From: Bubalus kerabau | Lineage: Eukaryota > Chordata > Mammalia > Artiodactyla > Bovidae | Length of the DNA: 64,000 nucleotides | Assembly (NCBI RefSeq): GCF_029407905.1 | Contig: NW_026577882.1 | Span: 1,178,001-1,242,000, forward strand | Direction: 5' to 3' | Shown: piece after piece, positions 1 through 13,400 of the stretch | Layout: each line of letters opens with the position of its first letter | Numbering within the stretch: the first letter of the stretch is position 1 | Program-made: the position numbers and the translations under genes | Notes under the pieces: generated by a model | Seen by the model: the letters and a program-made list of their open reading frames with translations, nothing else | Database searches by the model: none | Told to the model about the DNA's origin: nothing

Positions 1-950
1 TTTCTCCCGAGTCACGACGAGGATCTCAGGGAGCCTCTCGTGCGGCGCCAGGGAAGTCAGGTCTCCATGCGCGTGGCGAGGGGGAGCGCGTCCTGGCTCT
101 CAAGTCACGGGAGGGGACTAGGGCCTCGAGACGCGTTGAAGAAGGACTCTCGAGGTCTTTCTCGGGGGGTGGCGGGAAACCCTCGTGTCCCTCGCCTTCT
201 GCCGGGGACCTTAGGGAACTTCCCAGGGTGCTTCTGAGAGGCGAGGGATCATGTGGAGGTGGCGGGGCCCCTCGGGACTCCGCTGGGTCTGGCGCAACGG
301 AAGAGGGCCTCACCTCGAGGGGAGGCAGGAACCTCAGGCTTCCTCTCCGTTTCGGACTCCGACCGCAGGGTCCCTGCAGAGTTGGGACAGGAGAGTCAGG
401 CCTCGTCTTGTCTGAGGAAGGGAACCCCGCTGGCCTCTCGAGTTGCTCAGGGGGTCTCAGGCCCCTCGTCGAGCTGTGTGTGGAACCCGCGGGTCTTTGC
501 GGACGATGCACGGGGGTGGCAGTGCCCCTTCGTGTTGTGCCTTCCCCCACAGGGTTGCCTTCGAAGAGGGTTCCGGGCCTCGGGTCCTTCTCAAGGGCGG
601 ACCGGGGAATCGGGGGCGTTCGGCATGTGGCCCCACCCACGTGGCTCGTCTCGAATTTCCTCGTGAGACCGGCCTCATCCTGAGGTGCGCCGGGAAGGCC
701 GGGAACCCCTTCCAGACCACGCAGGGGAATCGCCTCTCCTGTCGCGATCAGGAGGGGAGAAGGGGCTCAGAGGAAGCGGTGCCGGGACCCTCGGGGTTCC
801 CCTCGAGGGAACCCGGCGTGTCGGGGGACTTTTGGGGGTCGCAGGAAGGCTGTCAGGGACCGTTTCGCCCTTCAGGGCGGAACAGGGGACTTCCCTTGAG
901 ACGCCGTGGCGGGCAAGGGCCTCATCTTGCCAAGAGGTTGGAACCACGTG
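1..950. repeat. Leftmost, slightly diverged partial satellite I monomer
   Basis: This is the first partial unit of the homogeneous array. It carries private changes absent from the following units, such as cccgagtcacg for cccgaggcacg near 10, ctcaagtcac for ctcgagtcac near 100, gtgcttctg for gtgcctctg near 230, gatcatgtgg for gatcctgtgg near 250, and aagaggttggaacc for aagaggtgggaacc near 935. Spacing to the next unit is still 1,405 bp. The excess of private variants suggests the array changes character to the left of the window. Confidence 0.7.
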
Positions 951-1180
951 GTTTTTCTCGAGTTGCGGCGGCATTCTCGAGTTACGACGGGGATCTCAGC
1001 CTTCCCCTTGGGTTGGCCCTGGGAAGCCCAATCTTCCCCTCGGGTTGCGAGGGAAAGCTGGGGGTTGCGCTCGAGTCACCGCAGGGCCGAAGAGACCTCA
1101 CCTAGGCGTGTGTCCGGGACCTAATATTCCTCTCCAGGGAAGGCAGGGATCTCGGGGTTGCATTCCAGGCTCCCCCGGGG

Positions 1181-1490
1181 AGTCAGGCCTCGTCTCGAGG
1201 GGAAGCCAAGGACTCCGCTCTCCTCTCGAGTCGCGACGCGGGTCTCTTGGAGCCCCCTGAGCGGCCTCAAGGGAGTCCAGCCTCCTCTTCCGTTTGGAGA
1301 GAGGACCCGGGATTGCTCTCCAGGCCATGCAGGAAAAGAAGGCCCTCAGCTCGCGAGGACGGGGGCGTCTCAGGGGTTTCCTCGAGCTGCGGCGCCCGTG
1401 GGGGTTTTCTCCCGAGGCACGACGAGGATCTCAGGGAGCCTCTCGTGCGGCGCCAGGGAAGTCAGGTCTCCATGCGCGTGGCGAGGGGGA
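1181..1490. repeat. 31-bp subrepeats within a satellite I monomer (ten consecutive)
   Basis: This stretch divides without gaps into ten 31-bp blocks, starting agtcaggcctcgtctcgagg at 1181, actccgctctcctctcgagt at 1212, tctcttggagccccctgagc at 1243, agtccagcctcctcttccgt at 1274, and so on. The blocks share a loose CCTC-TCTCGAG-GCG-AGGGG pattern but are strongly diverged from one another. It is the clearest view of the ancestral short repeat from which the 1.4-kb monomer was assembled, and the same blocks recur in every monomer of the array. Confidence 0.85.
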
Positions 1491-4400
1491 GCGCGTCCTG
1501 GCTCTCGAGTCACGGGAGGGGACTAGGGCCTCGAGACGCGTTGAAGAAGGACTCTCGAGGTCTTTCTCGGGGGGCGGCGGGAAACCCTCGTGTCCCTCGC
1601 CTTCTGCCGGGGACCTTAGGGAACTTCCCAGGGTGCCTCTGAGAGGCGAGGGATCCTGTGGAGGTGGCGGGGCCCCTCGGGACTCCGCTGGGTCTGGCGC
1701 AACGGAAGAGGGCCTCACCTCGAGGGGAGGCAGGAACCTCAGGCTTCCTCTCCGTTTCGGACTCCGACCGCAGGGTCCCTGCAGAGTTGGGACAGGAGAG
1801 TCAGGCCTCGTCTTGTCTGAGGAAGGGAACCCCGCTGGCCTCTCGAGTTGCTCAGGGGGTCTCAGGCCCCTCGTCGAGCTGTGTGTGGAACCCGCGGGTC
1901 TTTGCGGACGATGCACGGGGGTGGCAGTGCCCCTTCGTGTTGTGCCTTCCCCCACAGGGTTGCCTTCGAAGAGGGGTCCGGGCCTCGGGTCCTTCTCAAG
2001 GGCGGACCGGGGAATCGGGGGCGTTCGGCATGTGGCCCCACCCACGTGGCTCGTCTCGAATTTCCTCGTGAGACCGGCCTCATCCTGAGGTGCGCCGGGA
2101 AGGCCGGGAACCCCTTCCAGACCACGCAGGGGAATCGCCTCTCCTGTCGCGATCAGGAGGGGAGAAGGGGCTCAGAGGAAGCGGTGCCGGGACCCTCGGT
2201 GTTCCCCTCGAGGGAACCCGGCGTGTCGGGGGACTTTTGGGGGTCGCAGGAAGGCTGTCAGGGACCGTTTCGCCCTTCAGGGCGGAACAGGGGACTTCCC
2301 TTGAGACGCCGTGGCGGGCAAGGGCCTCATCTTGCCAAGAGGTGGGAACCACGTGGTTTTTCTCGAGTTGCGGCGGCATTCTCGAGTTACGACGGGGATC
2401 TCAGCCTTCCCCTTGGGTTGGCCCTGGGAAGCCCAATCTTCCCCTCGGGTTGCGAGGGAAAGCTGGGGGTTGCGCTCGAGTCACCGCAGGGCCGAAGAGA
2501 CCTCACCTAGGCGTGTGTCCGGGACCTAATATTCCTCTCCAGGGAAGGCAGGGATCTCGGGGTTGCATTCCAGGCTCCCCCGGGGAGTCAGGCCTCGTCT
2601 CGAGGGGAAGCCAAGGACTCCGCTCTCCTCTCGAGTCGCGACGCGGGTCTCTTGGAGCCCCCTGAGCGGCCTCAAGGGAGTCCAGCCTCCTCTTCCGTTT
2701 GGAGAGAGGACCCGGGATTGCTCTCCAGGCCATGCAGGAAAAGAAGGCCCTCAGCTCGCGAGGACGGGGGCGTCTCAGGGGTTTCCTCGAGCTGCGGCGC
2801 CCGTGGGGGTTTTCTCCCGAGGCACGACGAGGATCTCAGGGAGCCTCTCGTGCGGCGCCAGGGAAGTCAGGTCTCCATGCGCGTGGCGAGGGGGAGCGCG
2901 TCCTGGCTCTCGAGTCACGGGAGGGGACTAGGGCCTCGAGACGCGTTGAAGAAGGACTCTGGAGGTCTTTCTCGGGGGGCGGCGGGAAACCCTCGTGTCC
3001 CTCGCCTTCTGCCGGGGACCTTAGGGAACTTGCGAGGGTGCCTCTGAGAGGCGAGGGATCCTGTGGAGGTGGCGGGGCCCCTCGGGACTCCGCTGGGTCT
3101 GGCGCAACGGAAGAGGGCCTCACCTCGAGGGGAGGCAGGAACCTCAGGCTTCCTCTCCGTTTCGGACTCCGACCGCAGGGTCCCTGCAGAGTTGGGACAG
3201 GAGAGTCAGGCCTCGTCTTGTCTGAGGAAGGGAACCCCGCTGGCCTCTCGAGTTGCTCAGGGGGTCTCAGGCCCCTCGTCGAGCTGTGTGTGGAACCCGC
3301 GGGTCTTTGCGGACGATGCACGGGGGTGGCAGTGCCCCTTCGTGTTGTGCCTTCCCCCACAGGGTTGCCTTCGAAGAGGGGTCCGGGCCTCGGGTCCTTC
3401 TCAAGGGCGGACCGGGGAATCGGGGGCGTTCGGCATGTGGCCCCACCCACGTGGCTCGTCTCGAATTTCCTCGTGAGACCGGCCTCATCCTGAGGTGCGC
3501 CGGGAAGGCCGGGAACCCCTTCCAGACCACGCAGGGGAATCGCCTCTCCTGTCGCGATCAGGAGGGGAGAAGGGGCTCAGAGGAAGCGGTGCCGGGACCC
3601 TCGGTGTTCCCCTCGAGGGAACCCGGCGTGTCGGGGGACTTTTGGGGGTCGCAGGAAGGCTGTCAGGGACCGTTTCGCCCTTCAGGGCGGAACAGGGGAC
3701 TTCCCTTGAGACGCCGTGGCGGGCAAGGGCCTCATCTTGCCAAGAGGTGGGAACCACGTGGTTTTTCTCGAGTTGCGGCGGCATTCTCGAGTTACGACGG
3801 GGATCTCAGCCTTCCCCTTGGGTTGGCCCTGGGAAGCCCAATCTTCCCCTCGGGTTGCGAGGGAAAGCTGGGGGTTGCGCTCGAGTCACCGCAGGGCCGA
3901 AGAGACCTCACCTAGGCGTGTGTCCGGGACCTAATATTCCTCTCCAGGGAAGGCAGGGATCTCGGGGTTGCATTCCAGGCTCCCCCGGGGAGTCAGGCCT
4001 CGTCTCGAGGGGAAGCCAAGGACTCCGCTCTCCTCTCGAGTCGCGACGCGGGTCTCTTGGAGCCCCCTGAGCGGCCTCAAGGGAGTCCAGCCTCCTCTTC
4101 CGTTTGGAGAGAGGACCCGGGATTGCTCTCCAGGCCATGCAGGAAAAGAAGGCCCTCAGCTCGCGAGGACGGGGGCGTCTCAGGGGTTTCCTCGAGCTGC
4201 GGCGCCCGTGGGGGTTTTCTCCCGAGGCACGACGAGGATCTCAGGGAGCCTCTCGTGCGGCGCCAGGGAAGTCAGGTCTCCATGCGCGTGGCGAGGGGGA
4301 GCGCATCCTGGCTCTCGAGTCACGGGAGGGGACTAGGGCCTCGAGACGCGTTGAAGAAGGACTCTCGAGGTCTTTCTCGGGGGGCGGCGGGAAACCCTCG

Positions 4401-7400
4401 TGTCCCTCGCCTTCTGCCGGGGACCTTAGGGAACTTGCGAGGGTGCCTCTGAGAGGCGAGGGATCCTGTGGAGGTGGCGGGGCCCCTCGGGACTCCGCTG
4501 GGTCTGGCGCAACGGAAGAGGGCCTCACCTCGAGGGGAGGCAGGAACCTCAGGCTTCCTCTCCGTTTCGGACTCCGACCGCAGGGTCCCTGCAGAGTTGG
4601 GACAGGAGAGTCAGGCCTCGTCTTGTCTGAGGAAGGGAACCCCGCTGGCCTCTCGAGTTGCTCAGGGGGTCTCAGGCCCCTCGTCGAGCTGTGTGTGGAA
4701 CCCGCGGGTCTTTGCGGACGATGCACGGGGGTGGCAGTGCCCCTTCGTGTTGTGCCTTCCCCCACAGGGTTGCCTTCGAAGAGGGGTCCGGGCCTCGGGT
4801 CCTTCTCAAGGGCGGACCGGGGAATCGGGGGCGTTCGGCATGTGGCCCCACCCACGTGGCTCGTCTCGAATTTCCTCGTGAGACCGGCCTCATCCTGAGG
4901 TGCGCCGGGAAGGCCGGGAACCCCTTCCAGACCACGCAGGGGAATCGCCTCTCCTGTCGCGATCAGGAGGGGAGAAGGGGCTCAGAGGAAGCGGTGCCGG
5001 GACCCTCGGTGTTCCCCTCGAGGGAACCCGGCGTGTCGGGGGACTTTTGGGGGTCGCAGGAAGGCTGTCAGGGACCGTTTCGCCCTTCAGGGCGGAACAG
5101 GGGACTTCCCTTGAGACGCCGTGGCGGGCAAGGGCCTCATCTTGCCAAGAGGTGGGAACCACGTGGTTTTTCTCGAGTTGCGGCGGCATTCTCGAGTTAC
5201 GACGGGGATCTCAGCCTTCCCCTTGGGTTGGCCCTGGGAAGCCCAATCTTCCCCTCGGGTTGCGAGGGAAAGCTGGGGGTTGCGCTCGAGTCACCGCAGG
5301 GCCGAAGAGACCTCACCTAGGCGTGTGTCCGGGACCTAATATTCCTCTCCAGGGAAGGCAGGGATCTCGGGGTTGCATTCCAGGCTCCCCCGGGGAGTCA
5401 GGCCTCGTCTCGAGGGGAAGCCAAGGACTCCGCTCTCCTCTCGAGTCGCGACGCGGGTCTCTTGGAGCCCCCTGAGCGGCCTCAAGGGAGTCCAGCCTCC
5501 TCTTCCGTTTGGAGAGAGGACCCGGGATTGCTCTCCAGGCCATGCAGGAAAAGAAGGCCCTCAGCTCGCGAGGACGGGGGCGTCTCAGGGGTTTCCTCGA
5601 GCTGCGGCGCCCGTGGGGGTTTTCTCCCGAGGCACGACGAGGATCTCAGGGAGCCTCTCGTGCGGCGCCAGGGAAGTCAGGTCTCCATGCGCGTGGCGAG
5701 GGGGAGCGCGTCCTGGCTCTCGAGTCACGGGAGGGGACTAGGGCCTCGAGACGCGTTGAAGAAGGACTCTGGAGGTCTTTCTCGGGGGGCGGCGGGAAAC
5801 CCTCGTGTCCCTCGCCTTCTGCCGGGGACCTTAGGGAACTTCCCAGGGTGCCTCTGAGAGGCGAGGGATCCTGTGGAGGTGGCGGGGCCCCTCGGGACTC
5901 CGCTGGGTCTGGCGCAACGGAAGAGGGCCTCACCTCGAGGGGAGGCAGGAACCTCAGGCTTCCTCTCCGTTTCGGACTCCGACCGCAGGGTCCCTGCAGA
6001 GTTGGGACAGGAGAGTCAGGCCTCGTCTTGTCTGAGGAAGGGAACCCCGCTGGCCTCTCGAGTTGCTCAGGGGGTCTCAGGCCCCTCGTCGAGCTGTGTG
6101 TGGAACCCGCGGGTCTTTGCGGACGATGCACGGGGGTGGCAGTGCCCCTTCGTGTTGTGCCTTCCCCCACAGGGTTGCCTTCGAAGAGGGGTCCGGGCCT
6201 CGGGTCCTTCTCAAGGGCGGACCGGGGAATCGGGGGCGTTCGGCATGTGGCCCCACCCACGTGGCTCGTCTCGAATTTCCTCGTGAGACCGGCCTCATCC
6301 TGAGGTGCGCCGGGAAGGCCGGGAACCCCTTCCAGACCACGCAGGGGAATCGCCTCTCCTGTCGCGATCAGGAGGGGAGAAGGGGCTCAGAGGAAGCGGT
6401 GCCGGGACCCTCGGTGTTCCCCTCGAGGGAACCCGGCGTGTCGGGGGACTTTTGGGGGTCGCAGGAAGGCTGTCAGGGACCGTTTCGCCCTTCAGGGCGG
6501 AACAGGGGACTTCCCTTGAGACGCCGTGGCGGGCAAGGGCCTCATCTTGCCAAGAGGTGGGAACCACGTGGTTTTTCTCGAGTTGCGGCGGCATTCTCGA
6601 GTTACGACGGGGATCTCAGCCTTCCCCTTGGGTTGGCCCTGGGAAGCCCAATCTTCCCCTCGGGTTGCGAGGGAAAGCTGGGGGTTGCGCTCGAGTCACC
6701 GCAGGGCCGAAGAGACCTCACCTAGGCGTGTGTCCGGGACCTAATATTCCTCTCCAGGGAAGGCAGGGATCTCGGGGTTGCATTCCAGGCTCCCCCGGGG
6801 AGTCAGGCCTCGTCTCGAGGGGAAGCCAAGGACTCCGCTCTCCTCTCGAGTCGCGACGCGGGTCTCTTGGAGCCCCCTGAGCGGCCTCAAGGGAGTCCAG
6901 CCTCCTCTTCCGTTTGGAGAGAGGACCCGGGATTGCTCTCCAGGCCATGCAGGAAAAGAAGGCCCTCAGCTCGCGAGGACGGGGGCGTCTCAGGGGTTTC
7001 CTCGAGCTGCGGCGCCCGTGGGGGTTTTCTCCCGAGGCACGACGAGGATCTCAGGGAGCCTCTCGTGCGGCGCCAGGGAAGTCAGGTCTCCATGCGCGTG
7101 GCGAGGGGGAGCGCGTCCTGGCTCTCGAGTCACGGGAGGGGACTAGGGCCTCGAGACGCGTTGAAGAAGGACTCTCGAGGTCTTTCTCGGGGGGCGGCGG
7201 GAAACCCTCGTGTCCCTCGCCTTCTGCCGGGGACCTTAGGGAACTTCCCAGGGTGCCTCTGAGAGGCGAGGGATCCTGTGGAGGTGGCGGGGCCCCTCGG
7301 GACTCCGCTGGGTCTGGCGCAACGGAAGAGGGCCTCACCTCGAGGGGAGGCAGGAACCTCAGGCTTCCTCTCCGTTTCGGACTCCGACCGCAGGGTCCCT

Positions 7401-10400
7401 GCAGAGTTGGGACAGGAGAGTCAGGCCTCGTCTTGTCTGAGGAAGGGAACCCCGCTGGCCTCTCGAGTTGCTCAGGGGGTCTCAGGCCCCTCGTCGAGCT
7501 GTGTGTGGAACCCGCGGGTCTTTGCGGACGATGCACGGGGGTGGCAGTGCCCCTTCGTGTTGTGCCTTCCCCCACAGGGTTGCCTTCGAAGAGGGGTCCG
7601 GGCCTCGGGTCCTTCTCAAGGGCGGACCGGGGAATCGGGGGCGTTCGGCATGTGGCCCCACCCACGTGGCTCGTCTCGAATTTCCTCGTGAGACCGGCCT
7701 CATCCTGAGGTGCGCCGGGAAGGCCGGGAACCCCTTCCAGACCACGCAGGGGAATCGCCTCTCCTGTCGCGATCAGGAGGGGAGAAGGGGCTCAGAGGAA
7801 GCGGTGCCGGGACCCTCGGTGTTCCCCTCGAGGGAACCCGGCGTGTCGGGGGACTTTTGGGGGTCGCAGGAAGGCTGTCAGGGACCGTTTCGCCCTTCAG
7901 GGCGGAACAGGGGACTTCCCTTGAGACGCCGTGGCGGGCAAGGGCCTCATCTTGCCAAGAGGTGGGAACCACGTGGTTTTTCTCGAGTTGCGGCGGCATT
8001 CTCGAGTTACGACGGGGATCTCAGCCTTCCCCTTGGGTTGGCCCTGGGAAGCCCAATCTTCCCCTCGGGTTGCGAGGGAAAGCTGGGGGTTGCGCTCGAG
8101 TCACCGCAGGGCCGAAGAGACCTCACCTAGGCGTGTGTCCGGGACCTAATATTCCTCTCCAGGGAAGGCAGGGATCTCGGGGTTGCATTCCAGGCTCCCC
8201 CGGGGAGTCAGGCCTCGTCTCGAGGGGAAGCCAAGGACTCCGCTCTCCTCTCGAGTCGCGACGCGGGTCTCTTGGAGCCCCCTGAGCGGCCTCAAGGGAG
8301 TCCAGCCTCCTCTTCCGTTTGGAGAGAGGACCCGGGATTGCTCTCCAGGCCATGCAGGAAAAGAAGGCCCTCAGCTCGCGAGGACGGGGGCGTCTCAGGG
8401 GTTTCCTCGAGCTGCGGCGCCCGTGGGGGTTTTCTCCCGAGGCACGACGAGGATCTCAGGGAGCCTCTCGTGCGGCGCCAGGGAAGTCAGGTCTCCATGC
8501 GCGTGGCGAGGGGGAGCGCGTCCTGGCTCTCGAGTCACGGGAGGGGACTAGGGCCTCGAGACGCGTTGAAGAAGGACTCTCGAGGTCTTTCTCGGGGGGC
8601 GGCGGGAAACCCTCGTGTCCCTCGCCTTCTGCCGGGGACCTTAGGGAACTTGCGAGGGTGCCTCTGAGAGGCGAGGGATCCTGTGGAGGTGGCGGGGCCC
8701 CTCGGGACTCCGCTGGGTCTGGCGCAACGGAAGAGGGCCTCACCTCGAGGGGAGGCAGGAACCTCAGGCTTCCTCTCCGTTTCGGACTCCGACCGCAGGG
8801 TCCCTGCAGAGTTGGGACAGGAGAGTCAGGCCTCGTCTTGTCTGAGGAAGGGAACCCCGCTGGCCTCTCGAGTTGCTCAGGGGGTCTCAGGCCCCTCGTC
8901 GAGCTGTGTGTGGAACCCGCGGGTCTTTGCGGACGATGCACGGGGGTGGCAGTGCCCCTTCGTGTTGTGCCTTCCCCCACAGGGTTGCCTTCGAAGAGGG
9001 GTCCGGGCCTCGGGTCCTTCTCAAGGGCGGACCGGGGAATCGGGGGCGTTCGGCATGTGGCCCCACCCACGTGGCTCGTCTCGAATTTCCTCGTGAGACC
9101 GGCCTCATCCTGAGGTGCGCCGGGAAGGCCGGGAACCCCTTCCAGACCACGCAGGGGAATCGCCTCTCCTGTCGCGATCAGGAGGGGAGAAGGGGCTCAG
9201 AGGAAGCGGTGCCGGGACCCTCGGTGTTCCCCTCGAGGGAACCCGGCGTGTCGGGGGACTTTTGGGGGTCGCAGGAAGGCTGTCAGGGACCGTTTCGCCC
9301 TTCAGGGCGGAACAGGGGACTTCCCTTGAGACGCCGTGGCGGGCAAGGGCCTCATCTTGCCAAGAGGTGGGAACCACGTGGTTTTTCTCGAGTTGCGGCG
9401 GCATTCTCGAGTTACGACGGGGATCTCAGCCTTCCCCTTGGGTTGGCCCTGGGAAGCCCAATCTTCCCCTCGGGTTGCGAGGGAAAGCTGGGGGTTGCGC
9501 TCGAGTCACCGCAGGGCCGAAGAGACCTCACCTAGGCGTGTGTCCGGGACCTAATATTCCTCTCCAGGGAAGGCAGGGATCTCGGGGTTGCATTCCAGGC
9601 TCCCCCGGGGAGTCAGGCCTCGTCTCGAGGGGAAGCCAAGGACTCCGCTCTCCTCTCGAGTCGCGACGCGGGTCTCTTGGAGCCCCCTGAGCGGCCTCAA
9701 GGGAGTCCAGCCTCCTCTTCCGTTTGGAGAGAGGACCCGGGATTGCTCTCCAGGCCATGCAGGAAAAGAAGGCCCTCAGCTCGCGAGGACGGGGGCGTCT
9801 CAGGGGTTTCCTCGAGCTGCGGCGCCCGTGGGGGTTTTCTCCCGAGGCACGACGAGGATCTCAGGGAGCCTCTCGTGCGGCGCCAGGGAAGTCAGGTCTC
9901 CATGCGCGTGGCGAGGGGGAGCGCGTCCTGGCTCTCGAGTCACGGGAGGGGACTAGGGCCTCGAGACGCGTTGAAGAAGGACTCTGGAGGTCTTTCTCGG
10001 GGGGCGGCGGGAAACCCTCGTGTCCCTCGCCTTCTGCCGGGGACCTTAGGGAACTTCCCAGGGTGCCTCTGAGAGGCGAGGGATCCTGTGGAGGTGGCGG
10101 GGCCCCTCGGGACTCCGCTGGGTCTGGCGCAACGGAAGAGGGCCTCACCTCGAGGGGAGGCAGGAACCTCAGGCTTCCTCTCCGTTTCGGACTCCGACCG
10201 CAGGGTCCCTGCAGAGTTGGGACAGGAGAGTCAGGCCTCGTCTTGTCTGAGGAAGGGAACCCCGCTGGCCTCTCGAGTTGCTCAGGGGGTCTCAGGCCCC
10301 TCGTCGAGCTGTGTGTGGAACCCGCGGGTCTTTGCGGACGATGCACGGGGGTGGCAGTGCCCCTTCGTGTTGTGCCTTCCCCCACAGGGTTGCCTTCGAA

Positions 10401-13400
10401 GAGGGGTCCGGGCCTCGGGTCCTTCTCAAGGGCGGACCGGGGAATCGGGGGCGTTCGGCATGTGGCCCCACCCACGTGGCTCGTCTCGAATTTCCTCGTG
10501 AGACCGGCCTCATCCTGAGGTGCGCCGGGAAGGCCGGGAACCCCTTCCAGACCACGCAGGGGAATCGCCTCTCCTGTCGCGATCAGGAGGGGAGAAGGGG
10601 CTCAGAGGAAGCGGTGCCGGGACCCTCGGTGTTCCCCTCGAGGGAACCCGGCGTGTCGGGGGACTTTTGGGGGTCGCAGGAAGGCTGTCAGGGACCGTTT
10701 CGCCCTTCAGGGCGGAACAGGGGACTTCCCTTGAGACGCCGTGGCGGGCAAGGGCCTCATCTTGCCAAGAGGTGGGAACCACGTGGTTTTTCTCGAGTTG
10801 CGGCGGCATTCTCGAGTTACGACGGGGATCTCAGCCTTCCCCTTGGGTTGGCCCTGGGAAGCCCAATCTTCCCCTCGGGTTGCGAGGGAAAGCTGGGGGT
10901 TGCGCTCGAGTCACCGCAGGGCCGAAGAGACCTCACCTAGGCGTGTGTCCGGGACCTAATATTCCTCTCCAGGGAAGGCAGGGATCTCGGGGTTGCATTC
11001 CAGGCTCCCCCGGGGAGTCAGGCCTCGTCTCGAGGGGAAGCCAAGGACTCCGCTCTCCTCTCGAGTCGCGACGCGGGTCTCTTGGAGCCCCCTGAGCGGC
11101 CTCAAGGGAGTCCAGCCTCCTCTTCCGTTTGGAGAGAGGACCCGGGATTGCTCTCCAGGCCATGCAGGAAAAGAAGGCCCTCAGCTCGCGAGGACGGGGG
11201 CGTCTCAGGGGTTTCCTCGAGCTGCGGCGCCCGTGGGGGTTTTCTCCCGAGGCACGACGAGGATCTCAGGGAGCCTCTCGTGCGGCGCCAGGGAAGTCAG
11301 GTCTCCATGCGCGTGGCGAGGGGGAGCGCGTCCTGGCTCTCGAGTCACGGGAGGGGACTAGGGCCTCGAGACGCGTTGAAGAAGGACTCTCGAGGTCTTT
11401 CTCGGGGGGCGGCGGGAAACCCTCGTGTCCCTCGCCTTCTGCCGGGGACCTTAGGGAACTTCCCAGGGTGCCTCTGAGAGGCGAGGGATCCTGTGGAGGT
11501 GGCGGGGCCCCTCGGGACTCCGCTGGGTCTGGCGCAACGGAAGAGGGCCTCACCTCGAGGGGAGGCAGGAACCTCAGGCTTCCTCTCCGTTTCGGACTCC
11601 GACCGCAGGGTCCCTGCAGAGTTGGGACAGGAGAGTCAGGCCTCGTCTTGTCTGAGGAAGGGAACCCCGCTGGCCTCTCGAGTTGCTCAGGGGGTCTCAG
11701 GCCCCTCGTCGAGCTGTGTGTGGAACCCGCGGGTCTTTGCGGACGATGCACGGGGGTGGCAGTGCCCCTTCGTGTTGTGCCTTCCCCCACAGGGTTGCCT
11801 TCGAAGAGGGGTCCGGGCCTCGGGTCCTTCTCAAGGGCGGACCGGGGAATCGGGGGCGTTCGGCATGTGGCCCCACCCACGTGGCTCGTCTCGAATTTCC
11901 TCGTGAGACCGGCCTCATCCTGAGGTGCGCCGGGAAGGCCGGGAACCCCTTCCAGACCACGCAGGGGAATCGCCTCTCCTGTCGCGATCAGGAGGGGAGA
12001 AGGGGCTCAGAGGAAGCGGTGCCGGGACCCTCGGTGTTCCCCTCGAGGGAACCCGGCGTGTCGGGGGACTTTTGGGGGTCGCAGGAAGGCTGTCAGGGAC
12101 CGTTTCGCCCTTCAGGGCGGAACAGGGGACTTCCCTTGAGACGCCGTGGCGGGCAAGGGCCTCATCTTGCCAAGAGGTGGGAACCACGTGGTTTTTCTCG
12201 AGTTGCGGCGGCATTCTCGAGTTACGACGGGGATCTCAGCCTTCCCCTTGGGTTGGCCCTGGGAAGCCCAATCTTCCCCTCGGGTTGCGAGGGAAAGCTG
12301 GGGGTTGCGCTCGAGTCACCGCAGGGCCGAAGAGACCTCACCTAGGCGTGTGTCCGGGACCTAATATTCCTCTCCAGGGAAGGCAGGGATCTCGGGGTTG
12401 CATTCCAGGCTCCCCCGGGGAGTCAGGCCTCGTCTCGAGGGGAAGCCAAGGACTCCGCTCTCCTCTCGAGTCGCGACGCGGGTCTCTTGGAGCCCCCTGA
12501 GCGGCCTCAAGGGAGTCCAGCCTCCTCTTCCGTTTGGAGAGAGGACCCGGGATTGCTCTCCAGGCCATGCAGGAAAAGAAGGCCCTCAGCTCGCGAGGAC
12601 GGGGGCGTCTCAGGGGTTTCCTCGAGCTGCGGCGCCCGTGGGGGTTTTCTCCCGAGGCACGACGAGGATCTCAGGGAGCCTCTCGTGCGGCGCCAGGGAA
12701 GTCAGGTCTCCATGCGCGTGGCGAGGGGGAGCGCATCCTGGCTCTCGAGTCACGGGAGGGGACTAGGGCCTCGAGACGCGTTGAAGAAGGACTCTGGAGG
12801 TCTTTCTCGGGGGGCGGCGGGAAACCCTCGTGTCCCTCGCCTTCTGCCGGGGACCTTAGGGAACTTCCCAGGGTGCCTCTGAGAGGCGAGGGATCCTGTG
12901 GAGGTGGCGGGGCCCCTCGGGACTCCGCTGGGTCTGGCGCAACGGAAGAGGGCCTCACCTCGAGGGGAGGCAGGAACCTCAGGCTTCCTCTCCGTTTCGG
13001 ACTCCGACCGCAGGGTCCCTGCAGAGTTGGGACAGGAGAGTCAGGCCTCGTCTTGTCTGAGGAAGGGAACCCCGCTGGCCTCTCGAGTTGCTCAGGGGGT
13101 CTCAGGCCCCTCGTCGAGCTGTGTGTGGAACCCGCGGGTCTTTGCGGACGATGCACGGGGGTGGCAGTGCCCCTTCGTGTTGTGCCTTCCCCCACAGGGT
13201 TGCCTTCGAAGAGGGGTCCGGGCCTCGGGTCCTTCTCAAGGGCGGACCGGGGAATCGGGGGCGTTCGGCATGTGGCCCCACCCACGTGGCTCGTCTCGAA
13301 TTTCCTCGTGAGACCGGCCTCATCCTGAGGTGCGCCGGGAAGGCCGGGAACCCCTTCCAGACCATGCAGGGGAATCGCCTCTCCTGTCGCGATCAGGAGG

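Noticed and set aside
1181..1490. CRISPR-like regular 31-bp periodicity
   Set aside because: The subrepeats are contiguous, degenerate and have no unique spacers; the context is mammalian satellite DNA with no cas genes.
1294..2088. Long open frames (up to 264 codons on plus, 204 on minus) recurring in every satellite I monomer
   Set aside because: They repeat with the 1,405-bp period on both strands and several frames at once, have low-complexity Arg/Gly/Pro/Ser composition, no recognisable domain, and open frames are expected in GC-rich stop-poor repeats. In diverged monomers they break freely.
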